The notes under the pieces: generated by a model
The model's database searches: none
What the model was told of the DNA's origin: nothing
Seen by the model: the letters and a program-made list of their open reading frames with translations, nothing else
Position numbers and translations under genes: made by a program
Assembly: GCA_018896765.1 (NCBI GenBank)
Contig: JAHILZ010000051.1
Span: 1 to 41,914 of the forward strand
Length of the DNA stretch: 41,914 nt
From: Patescibacteria group bacterium
Lineage (GTDB): Bacteria > Patescibacteriota > Minisyncoccia > JAHIHE01
Direction of reading: 5' to 3'
Shown: one piece after another, positions 1 to 6,954 of the stretch
Numbering within the stretch: the first letter of the stretch is position 1
Layout of the letters: each line of letters opens with the position of its first letter

Positions 1-70
1 AACCATTCAAACACCCCTTCTGGAAAAATCAATTCAAAAACCAACCTCTCTTTATTTTCCATAATGATAA

Positions 71-1372
71 ATGTTAAGTGAATTAACAATTACCATTATA
101 TCCTATTTTCAAACTAGTGTTAAATTGAGTATGACCCAAAAAATTACGATTATTTTGTTGGATAATTCTGGTCAAGAAATAGACAGCATGAATTATGATA
201 AAAATTCTATTGTTGTTGCCGGCCAGTCGCTAGAAAGAAAAGCTCTACAAAGTGGCGATTGCGTTTCCTCTCAGCTCAAGGGAGAGTTCTTGGGTAATGG
301 TTGCGATACTGATGACGAGGGTGATTTTGAAATTCGCTTAGCGCCTAATCCGCAAAACTCGGATAGTGTCGCTGAGCCCAGACCAACTCCAGTGCATATT
401 ATCAATGGGCTTGATTATCCTGGAATTCAATGGGCAATTGATATAGCGGTAGCAGGAGATGAGATACAAGTAGACAGTGGCGAGTATGCCGAAGAAATAG
501 TAATTGACAAGGGAATTATTTTAAGAGGCGTTGATACAGGTAGCGGAAAGCCGATTATAAAGGAGGTCGGAAGTGCGAATAATATTACCATAACAGCGGA
601 CGGGGTTACGATAGATGGGTTTCATATTACTGGTTCTAGTAATGATGGTATTACCACTTACTACTGGAGTGATGATGAAACTGCTAATAAATCTAGCGAT
701 AATACTATAATAAACAATACGATAGCTGTTGGAAGTGATGGAATCTATTTATATAAATCTCACAATAATAAGATAATTGGCAACGATATTTCCAATAGCG
801 ACACAGGAATGTATATTGATCATTCGGATGGTAACATAGTTAGTGATAATGTGATGAGTTTTAATAAAGCTGACGGGGTTGTGTTTTATCTTGCTCACAA
901 TAATATTTTTAGCGGTAATATTGTTGAATCAAATGGCAATCAAGGAATAGAGATTATCAAGGCAGATAATAATATTATAAATAAAAATATTATAGCAAGT
1001 AATTCGGAAGGGATAATTTTATGGAATTCTTCCGATAATATTGTAACTGAAAATATGATTAGTTTAAATGAATCTGGAATTTTTTCATTTGATTTAAGTA
1101 GTAATAAAATTTATCATAATAATTTTATAGATAATAATTATCAAGCGCAAAGCAGCGACTATAGCGGTGTTGAATTTTTTTGGGATAATGATTACCCTTC
1201 CGGCGGGAATTTTTGGAGCGATTATATCGGCGTTAATATTAATAGCGGCACAAGTCAGGATGAGCCGGGCGGCGACGGCATAGGCGATACGCCGCATATA
1301 TTATTAAATTTTATCGGGAAAGAAATGATCAGAGATCGATATCCGCTTATGGAAGAATATAAAGCGCCGTAA
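71..1372 (+). CDS. NosD-like parallel beta-helix surface protein with partial lamin-tail domain
   Basis: Probable cell-surface protein. Residues ~20-100 resemble the second half of a lamin tail domain (strand LLDNSGQEIDS, then GQSLERK and a PNPQNSDS ending). Residues ~105-350 are Asn/Ile-rich short repeats (N-x-I-x-x-N) that fit a right-handed parallel beta-helix. The C-terminal part has the NosD signature: FWDNDYPSGGNFWSDY, then GDGIGDTP and DRYPLM. There is no signal peptide, and an in-frame stop lies immediately upstream of the first ATG, so the N-terminal half of the lamin tail and any signal peptide are missing. The gene may be 5'-truncated or frameshifted, and the start is uncertain. 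Carbohydrate or cell-wall binding is a family-level inference. Only ~120 nt separate it from secD, which has its own promoter. Confidence 0.75.
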   Translation: MLSELTITIISYFQTSVKLSMTQKITIILLDNSGQEIDSMNYDKNSIVVAGQSLERKALQSGDCVSSQLKGEFLGNGCDTDDEGDFEIRLAPNPQNSDSVAEPRPTPVHIINGLDYPGIQWAIDIAVAGDEIQVDSGEYAEEIVIDKGIILRGVDTGSGKPIIKEVGSANNITITADGVTIDGFHITGSSNDGITTYYWSDDETANKSSDNTIINNTIAVGSDGIYLYKSHNNKIIGNDISNSDTGMYIDHSDGNIVSDNVMSFNKADGVVFYLAHNNIFSGNIVESNGNQGIEIIKADNNIINKNIIASNSEGIILWNSSDNIVTENMISLNESGIFSFDLSSNKIYHNNFIDNNYQAQSSDYSGVEFFWDNDYPSGGNFWSDYIGVNINSGTSQDEPGGDGIGDTPHILLNFIGKEMIRDRYPLMEEYKAP

Positions 1373-1424
1373 GTTGCGGGTGTCCGGTATTTTGATGAAA
1401 TTAATATCGGTATATGCGATTTAA

Positions 1425-1452
1425 TTGACAAATTTTACCCATTTGCTAGACT
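1425..1452 (+). promoter_or_regulatory. sigma70-type promoter for secD
   Basis: TTGACA (1425-1430), a 16-nt spacer and TAGACT (1447-1452) preceded by TG (extended -10). The expected start near 1459 leaves a ~30-nt leader before the secD ATG. No Shine-Dalgarno sequence is visible in that leader. Confidence 0.6.
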
Positions 1453-1488
1453 ATTACCATCGCTGTAAATTATCCCGTAATTAAATTT

Positions 1489-2862
1489 ATGATTCAAAAA
1501 ACTAAGATTCGACTTTTATTCGTATTTATCATTTTACTGGCAATTGTTTCCGCTTTTGTTGCCAGCCCGAAAACTTTTTCTTTCAAAGTTTATAAATGGG
1601 ACGTGAAATTTCCTCCGGAAAAAGTTTCCGCTTATTTGAAAGAACACGATATTGTTTATCATTTGGGACTTGATTTGCAAGGAGGCACTCATCTTGTTTA
1701 TGAAGCGGATCTAAGCGGCTTTTCTTCTGATAAGGCGGCGGAAGCCATGGATGGCGTGCGGGATGTGATTGAACGCCGAGTGAATATTTTTGGGGTAACC
1801 GAACCTCTTGTTCAAATTGAAGGAAAAAGCCGCTTGGCAATCAGCTTGGCGGGAGTAAAAGAAGTTGATAAAGCGATAAAAATGATCGGGGAAACTCCTT
1901 CGCTTGAATTTCGCGAAGAAACTCCAAGAGATCAGGTCGCTCAAGTCTACAAGCAGCAAACCGGCCAAGATTTGCCCGAGGACGCGGCTGGACCATTTTT
2001 TCTTTTTTCAAGCGATTTAACGGGAAAAGATCTGGTGCGCGGCCAGGCGGATTACGATCAATCGTCAGGGGGCTTGAGCGAGGCGATAGTTAAATTGGAA
2101 TTTAATGAAGAAGGCAAGAAAAAATTTGCCGATCTTACCACTAGAAATGTCGGGAAAGTCATCGCGATTTATTTGGATGGCGTAAGCATTACCGCGCCAA
2201 GGGTGAATGAGGCGATTACCGACGGAAGCGCGATAATTAGCGGCGACTTTACCATTGAAGAAGCGAAAATTTTGGCGAAGAGATTGAATGCCGGCGCTTT
2301 GCCCGTACCGATAAAATTGATCAGCCAGCAGACGGTAGGCGCGACGCTCGGCCAAGATTCTTTGGCTAAAAGTTTGAAAGCCGGATTTTTTGGATTTTTA
2401 TTGATCGCGCTTTTTATGATTTTGTACTATCGTTTGCCGGGGCTGATAGCGGTTGCCGCTTTGATAATTTATATGCTGATTGTGGCGGCAATATTTAATT
2501 TTCTTTCAATCACTTTGACTCTTTCGGGAATCGCCGGCTTGATTTTGTCTATCGGCATGGCTGTGGATGCCAATGTTTTGATATTTGAAAGAATGAGGGA
2601 GGAGTTAGCCGGCGGCCGGACTTTTAAGCTTGCGGTTGAAGATGGTTTTAACCGGGCGTGGCCTTCGATCAGGGATTCCAATTTGACTACTTTGATTACC
2701 GCTATGGCGCTTTTCTGGTTTGGGTCGGGCATGGTTAAGGGCTTCGCGGTTGCTTTGGCGATCGGCATTTTTATCAGTATGTTTTCGGCCATTACTATTA
2801 CCAGAAATTTTCTTCTTTTGATTTTAACTCCGAAACTGGAAAAATATAAACAATTATTTTAA
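1489..2862 (+). CDS. secD: protein translocase subunit SecD
   Basis: Membrane component of the SecDF complex, which uses the proton gradient to help pull proteins out after SecA/SecYEG translocation. Residues ~8-26 form the first membrane segment. The P1 region opens with the hallmark LGLDLQGGTHLVYE, and RVNIFGVTEP follows. From ~300 there are five further membrane segments including GMAVDANVLIFERMREEL, the conserved SecD TM4 motif (AxDANVLIFERxREE). Its 457 residues are short of E. coli SecD (615) but normal for compact SecD proteins. secF follows after ~157 nt that hold a heptad-repeat tract and no recognised promoter, so the two are probably co-transcribed. The start at the first ATG gives a proper N-terminal anchor. 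Confidence 0.95.
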   Translation: MIQKTKIRLLFVFIILLAIVSAFVASPKTFSFKVYKWDVKFPPEKVSAYLKEHDIVYHLGLDLQGGTHLVYEADLSGFSSDKAAEAMDGVRDVIERRVNIFGVTEPLVQIEGKSRLAISLAGVKEVDKAIKMIGETPSLEFREETPRDQVAQVYKQQTGQDLPEDAAGPFFLFSSDLTGKDLVRGQADYDQSSGGLSEAIVKLEFNEEGKKKFADLTTRNVGKVIAIYLDGVSITAPRVNEAITDGSAIISGDFTIEEAKILAKRLNAGALPVPIKLISQQTVGATLGQDSLAKSLKAGFFGFLLIALFMILYYRLPGLIAVAALIIYMLIVAAIFNFLSITLTLSGIAGLILSIGMAVDANVLIFERMREELAGGRTFKLAVEDGFNRAWPSIRDSNLTTLITAMALFWFGSGMVKGFAVALAIGIFISMFSAITITRNFLLLILTPKLEKYKQLF

Positions 2863-2864
2863 AC

Positions 2865-3017
2865 AGAAAGTAGAGAGTAGAAAGTAGTAATTAGACAGTA
2901 GAGAGTAGATAGTGGAGAGTGGAAATAATTTAAAGGAAACTTTAATTTACTACATTCTACTTTCTATCTTCTATTTTCTATTTAACCACTTTCCACGCTC
3001 CACTTTCCGCATTCCAT
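2865..3017 (+). repeat. 7-bp periodic inverted tract between secD and secF
   Basis: The left arm (2865-2924) is a degenerate heptad series of the type AGAAAGT AGAGAGT AGAAAGT, later AGATAGT GGAGAGT. The right arm (~2950-3017) is a heptad series of complementary character (TTCTACT, TTCTATC, TTCTATT, TTTCCAC), ending two bases before the secF ATG. The arms could form a long imperfect hairpin. An ORF reading from 2912 is an artefact of this tract. Confidence 0.8.
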
Positions 3018-3019
3018 CT

Positions 3020-4156
3020 ATGTTAAATATTATTGGATACCGAAAATTTTTCTTTGCTTTTTCCGGCATTATGATAATTTTGTCTATCGCCGCGCTGCTA
3101 ACATGGAACTTGAATTATTCCATCGATTTTACCGGCGGCGCGGTCAGCGAGATTACTTTCGATTCTCGGCCGGATAAAAAATTAATTGAAGAAATCTTGC
3201 GCGGCTTGAGCTTGGAAAATTCCATTGTTACTCCAAGCGGAGATAAGGAATTTATCATTAAAACGAGCGGTTTAATGGGCGGTTCTATTTCAGAAATTTC
3301 TTTTGTTCCATTGCCGGATGGCAATGCGATACCGGATGACAATGCGATAAAAGAAGCATTGCGCGATTTGGATTTAGGCAATGTGGCGGTTACTCCAAAA
3401 GGAAGCGATAGCGTTCTTATTAAAACAAAAACATTGGACGAAGACGCTCATCAAAAAATGATTGGCGCGATTGCCGCAAAGTTTCCCGATGCCAAAGAAT
3501 TAAAATTTGATAATTTGGCGCTGGATGAAGACGCTCATCAAAAAATGATTGGCGCGATTGCCGCAAAGTTTCCCGATGCCAAAGAATTAAAATTTGATTC
3601 CATCGGTCCGGTTATCGGCCGGGAAATGAAGCAAAAATCAATTTGGGCGATAGTTTCGGTCGCGATAGGCATTTCTTTATATGTGGCTTGGGCTTTTCGA
3701 AAGGTAACGCGTCCGATATCGTCTTGGAAGTATGGAATTGTTTCGATTTTTACTTTGTTCCATGATGTTATTGTTCCAATAGGACTGTTCGCTTTTTTGG
3801 GCCATTATTGGGGAGTGCAGGCCGATTTGACTTTTATTGTCGCGGTTTTGACGATTTTAGGATATTCGATCAATGACACAATCGTGGTATTTGACCGCAC
3901 CAGGGAAAATTTATTAAGATATAATATTAAAGAATTTGAGGAAACCGTCAACAAGAGCTTAAATCAAACTTTAATCAGATCCGTAAATACCGGCTTAACG
4001 GTTGTTATCGCGCTGGTTTGTCTTTATTTTTTTGGCGGTGAGACTTTAAAATATTTCGCTTTAGCTTTGCTGGCCGGAGTTGTGGTGGGAACTTATTCAT
4101 CGGTTTTTATCGCAAGCCCGCTTCTGGTGGAATGGCACAAAAGAAGCGTTAAATAA
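3020..4156 (+). CDS. secF: protein translocase subunit SecF
   Basis: Partner of SecD. The start is placed at the ATG at 3020 because the product then begins MLNIIGYRKFFFAFS, a normal first SecF segment; the longer reading from 2912 is translated repeat. NYSIDFTGG is the SecF hallmark. The C-terminal half has five membrane segments with GYSINDTIVVFDRTREN, the conserved SecF TM4 motif. The periplasmic P1 region is enlarged. There is a divergent ~48-residue duplication (EITFDSRPD versus EISFVPLPD, each followed by a TP[SK]G strand), then a nearly perfect tandem copy of a 29-residue unit at 3434-3607. At 378 residues it is longer than E. coli SecF (323). A terminator follows at 4183. Confidence 0.94.
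   Translation: MLNIIGYRKFFFAFSGIMIILSIAALLTWNLNYSIDFTGGAVSEITFDSRPDKKLIEEILRGLSLENSIVTPSGDKEFIIKTSGLMGGSISEISFVPLPDGNAIPDDNAIKEALRDLDLGNVAVTPKGSDSVLIKTKTLDEDAHQKMIGAIAAKFPDAKELKFDNLALDEDAHQKMIGAIAAKFPDAKELKFDSIGPVIGREMKQKSIWAIVSVAIGISLYVAWAFRKVTRPISSWKYGIVSIFTLFHDVIVPIGLFAFLGHYWGVQADLTFIVAVLTILGYSINDTIVVFDRTRENLLRYNIKEFEETVNKSLNQTLIRSVNTGLTVVIALVCLYFFGGETLKYFALALLAGVVVGTYSSVFIASPLLVEWHKRSVK
3434..3607 (+). repeat. 87-bp in-frame tandem duplication inside secF
   Basis: Unit 1 is 3434-3520 and unit 2 is 3521-3607. Bases 3440-3511 and 3527-3598 are identical over 72 nt. The unit encodes a helix plus strand (DAHQKMIGAIAAKFPDAKEL). Near-identity at the nucleotide level indicates a recent event. 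The frame is kept, so the gene may still be functional. Confidence 0.97.
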
Positions 4157-4182
4157 AAAAAAAGGAAAAAGAACTCGTTTAC

Positions 4183-4212
4183 GCCTGCCTTGTAACATCG
4201 GCAGGCTTTTTT
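4183..4212 (+). terminator. intrinsic terminator after secF
   Basis: GCCTGCC (4183-4189) pairs with GGCAGGC (4200-4206) and is followed by six T. Flanking AAGAAC/GTTCTT extends the stem. Confidence 0.85.
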
Positions 4213-4261
4213 GTTCTTCAAATCCCTCGATTGTTTAATTGCGGGGAGCAGGGGTATATAT

Positions 4262-4290
4262 TTGACAGTTTATTGAAAATATGTTATGCT
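4262..4290 (+). promoter_or_regulatory. promoter for the sigma4-HARE gene
   Basis: TTGACA (4262-4267), a 17-nt spacer and TATGCT (4285-4290) with TG one base upstream of the -10. It lies ~55 nt before the start codon at 4344 and just after the secF terminator. Confidence 0.65.
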
Positions 4291-4343
4291 TATGTTAGTA
4301 TAAAACTTATAAATGCGTATATTTTTAGAAGAAATTAGACAAT

Positions 4344-5474
4344 ATGGAGCCACAACAATCACAAGAGTTGAATGATCAAAAAAAAGCGGCATCTTCTCTT
4401 TTGCCCGGAGAATTTATTCAAAAGGCCGTTTTGGTTTTATCCGATCGTTCAAAAGAAGTTATATTAAAAAGGTTCAGCTTAAGCGGTGAAAAGGAATATA
4501 CTTTGGATAAAATCGGGCAACAGCTTAAAATTACTCGCGAGCGAGTGCGTCAGATAGAAAAGGGGGCAATGGCGAAAATTATTAATGCTAACGCGAAGGA
4601 AGTTTCGGAATTTAACTCGCTTTTTCAGAATATCATCGGCAAGAATGGCGGAGCAATGGAACGCAATTTTTTCATGGACAGGACAATAGCTTTTATGGAA
4701 AAAGAGCGCGGCGTAAAAGTGAAAGATATCGAGGAAGAAAAACACAATCTTATTTTAATCGTTGCCTTGATTGGCGAGATAAAACACGATTTGGCGGACA
4801 AAAAGCATAAAGGCATTTTTTATTTGAACGAAGAGAGCTTGGAATCAGCTTCTTTGGCGATTAGCGAGGCGATAAAAATTTTTACGGAAAAGAAAAAAGC
4901 AATGAGTTTTTCCGATATTTTCGATTGTCTGAAACGGGCGCGGATTTTTAAGGAAAAAAATATAAACCTGACGGAGGATTCTTTTCTTTCCTACCTCGCG
5001 CTTTCAGCGGAAATCGGGTCGAATGCGCGGGGCCAGTGGGGGCTGAGAACATGGCCGTTCATTTTTCCCAGAAGCGTGCGGGACAAGGCTTATCTCGTTC
5101 TATTTTATAAAAAAGAGCCGCTCCATTTTAAAATAATCGCTCAATTGATCAATGAAACATGGACAAAGAAAAAGAAGCCTGCCTTGGCGGAAACAGCGCA
5201 TAATGAACTTATTAAAGACAAAAGGTTTGTTTTGGTTGGGCGCGGAATATACGCGTTGGCCGAATGGGGATATGAAAAAGGAACCGTACTGGAAATAATT
5301 AAGAATGTTTTGACAAGAAAAGGCCGTCCGATGAAGAAGGAAGAAGTTATTAAAGAAGTTTCCGCGCAAAGAATAGTTAAGCAGGGCACGATTATTTTGA
5401 ATCTTAAGAATAAGGATATTTTTACCGCGATGGCGGAAGGGTTTTACAAGTTACAAGTTACAAGTGAAAAGTGA
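4344..5474 (+). CDS. sigma-70 region 4 fused to a HARE-HTH (RNAP delta-like) domain
   Basis: Predicted cytoplasmic transcription protein. Residues ~30-80 form a sigma-70 region 4 helix-turn-helix (YTLDKIGQQLKITRERVRQI), which in sigma factors reads the -35 element. There is no region 2, so it cannot be a complete sigma factor. Residues ~250-320 resemble a HARE-HTH/RpoE-delta fold (KEPLHFKIIAQLINETW, then KDKRFVLVGRGIYALAEWG). A WGLRTWPFI segment precedes it, which may be a second degenerate copy. The middle is helical and charged. It has its own promoter and follows the secF terminator. The last codons (YKLQVTSEK) lie inside a heptad-repeat tract, so the natural C-terminus may have been rewritten by the repeat. 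A role in modulating RNA polymerase is an inference. Confidence 0.8.
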   Translation: MEPQQSQELNDQKKAASSLLPGEFIQKAVLVLSDRSKEVILKRFSLSGEKEYTLDKIGQQLKITRERVRQIEKGAMAKIINANAKEVSEFNSLFQNIIGKNGGAMERNFFMDRTIAFMEKERGVKVKDIEEEKHNLILIVALIGEIKHDLADKKHKGIFYLNEESLESASLAISEAIKIFTEKKKAMSFSDIFDCLKRARIFKEKNINLTEDSFLSYLALSAEIGSNARGQWGLRTWPFIFPRSVRDKAYLVLFYKKEPLHFKIIAQLINETWTKKKKPALAETAHNELIKDKRFVLVGRGIYALAEWGYEKGTVLEIIKNVLTRKGRPMKKEEVIKEVSAQRIVKQGTIILNLKNKDIFTAMAEGFYKLQVTSEK

Positions 5475-5552
5475 AAAGTGAAAAGTTTTTGTGTTTTGCC
5501 TTTGGCAAAACTCCCTGATTTTTATTTTTTCATTTTTAACTTTTAACTGTAA
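5446..5552 (+). repeat. 7-bp periodic tract overlapping the 3' end of the sigma4-HARE gene
   Basis: Left arm: TTACAAG-type heptads, then GTGAAAA three times, beginning inside the CDS and running past its stop. A hairpin follows (GTTTTGCC 5493-5500 / GGCAAAAC 5504-5511). The right arm has TTTTAAC heptads (~5530-5551), ending just before the next start at 5558. The central hairpin could act as a weak terminator. Confidence 0.75.
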
Positions 5553-5557
5553 ATATT

Positions 5558-6841
5558 GTGTCTCCGTATATTTATATCATAGAAATTTTGCAGAGCATGG
5601 AAGCCGTTTTGAAAGATTATTGGTGGTTTTTTTTGCCGAATATTCTTTTGATTATTTTTGAAATGGCTTGGATGAATTATATTCAGGGAAAATATGCCTG
5701 CGAGTTAAAGTGGGTATTGCTGGAAATAAAAACTCCGCAGGGGATAGAAAAAGGACCGCAAATTTTCGAACATATTTTAAGCGGTCTTTACGCGACAGAG
5801 GGCGGTATGATAGATACGGTTTTTGATACATATCTTAAAGGCGTAGTTGAAACATATTTTAGCCTGGAAATTGCCGGTCTCGAGGGTCAAGTGCATTTTT
5901 ATATTCGGGCGCCTTTAGCGACAAAGGATTTGGTGGAAGCGCAGGTTTACGCCCAGTACCCAAAAGCGGAAATCGAAGAGGTTGAAGACTATGCGGAAAC
6001 GGGCGCAAGCCGCTTTCCCGATAAAAATTGGAATATTTGGGGCACGGAAATGATTTTAAAAAAGGAGGATGCCTATCCTATTCGCACTTATAATCAGTTT
6101 CAGGAAAAAATTACCAACGAGTTGATTGATCCCATTGCTTCATTTATTGAAGAGTTCAGCAAGAATACTCCCGGCGAATATACTTGGCTTCAGATTTTAA
6201 TCAGGCCGGCAAAGGATTATTGGAAAAAAGACGCGGAACAATTAATAGGAAAATTGATCGGGAGAAAAGAGAAAGAGAAAAAAAACATATTGGGCGACGT
6301 ATGGAGAGATTTCGAGGATATTTTTAGAAATATTTGGGTTGCCCCTTTCAGGCTTCCTGTTTATCCGGAAAAGGAAAAATCTTCCGATAATGACATAAAA
6401 GAAAGTTTGATGCTGTATTTGTCGCCCGACGCGAAAGAAGTGGTTGAGGCAATCAGCAATAATTTAACCAAGCATGGGTATGAAACAACGATTAGATGGC
6501 TTTATATCGGCAGGAAAGAATCATTTAACAAAGGCAAAGGATTTTTTTCGGTAATGGCGCCGTTAAGTCAATTTAATTCTCACAGTCTGAATAGTTTTAT
6601 TCTTAACAACAACACCAAAACTTCGGCTTATTATATCGCTACCGAATGGCGGAAAAATATCAAAAGAAATGATCTGATAAGGAAATATCGGGAGCGAAAA
6701 ATCGAGTATCGAGGGTTTGTTTTGAATCTGGAAGAGCTGGCAACGGTGTATCATCTTCCGACAATCGGCGTTGAAGCGCCGCAGACGCCATGGGTTAAGG
6801 CGCGCCGCGGAGGATCCCCGAAAGAGTTGCCAGTAGGATGA
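5558..6841 (+). CDS. membrane-anchored DUF protein paired with a VirD4-like ATPase
   Basis: Function unknown. One N-terminal membrane segment (YWWFFLPNILLIIFEMAW) is followed by ~370 residues of soluble alpha/beta protein: VLLEIKTPQGIEKGPQIFE, an EIAGLEGQVHFYIRAP strand region, a charged middle, and a conserved-looking end (YRGFVLNLEELATVYHLP, then GVEAPQTPW). A GTG start at 5558 is the first in frame; an ATG at 5597 (MEAVLKDY) is an equally plausible start. From memory, Patescibacterial genomes place this family immediately upstream of the TraG/VirD4-like ATPase as seen here, so the two probably work together at the membrane. The 114-nt gap is filled by an octad tract. The last residues (PKELPVG) look loosely conserved. 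Confidence 0.7.
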   Translation: MSPYIYIIEILQSMEAVLKDYWWFFLPNILLIIFEMAWMNYIQGKYACELKWVLLEIKTPQGIEKGPQIFEHILSGLYATEGGMIDTVFDTYLKGVVETYFSLEIAGLEGQVHFYIRAPLATKDLVEAQVYAQYPKAEIEEVEDYAETGASRFPDKNWNIWGTEMILKKEDAYPIRTYNQFQEKITNELIDPIASFIEEFSKNTPGEYTWLQILIRPAKDYWKKDAEQLIGKLIGRKEKEKKNILGDVWRDFEDIFRNIWVAPFRLPVYPEKEKSSDNDIKESLMLYLSPDAKEVVEAISNNLTKHGYETTIRWLYIGRKESFNKGKGFFSVMAPLSQFNSHSLNSFILNNNTKTSAYYIATEWRKNIKRNDLIRKYRERKIEYRGFVLNLEELATVYHLPTIGVEAPQTPWVKARRGGSPKELPVG

Positions 6842-6953
6842 TTCATATTAGCATTTTAGCATGTTAACATTTTAACATAATGTTGCAGAATATGTTTTTT
6901 ATTAATTCTGTTGCTTGTTAAAATGTTAAAATGTTAAAATGTTAAAATGATTT
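6842..6953 (+). repeat. 8-bp periodic inverted tract before the VirD4-like gene
   Basis: Left arm octads CATATTAG, CATTTTAG, CATGTTAA, CATTTTAA, CATAATGT (6844-6883). The right arm is GTTAAAAT four times (6917-6948), directly before GATTTT and the ATG at 6955. The arms are mutually complementary (CATTTTAA against the repeated GTTAAAATG). Confidence 0.9.
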
Positions 6954-6954
6954 T

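Noticed and set aside
2912..3019. N-terminal extension of SecF
   Set aside because: The added 36 residues are translated heptad repeat; the SecF N-terminus begins at 3020.
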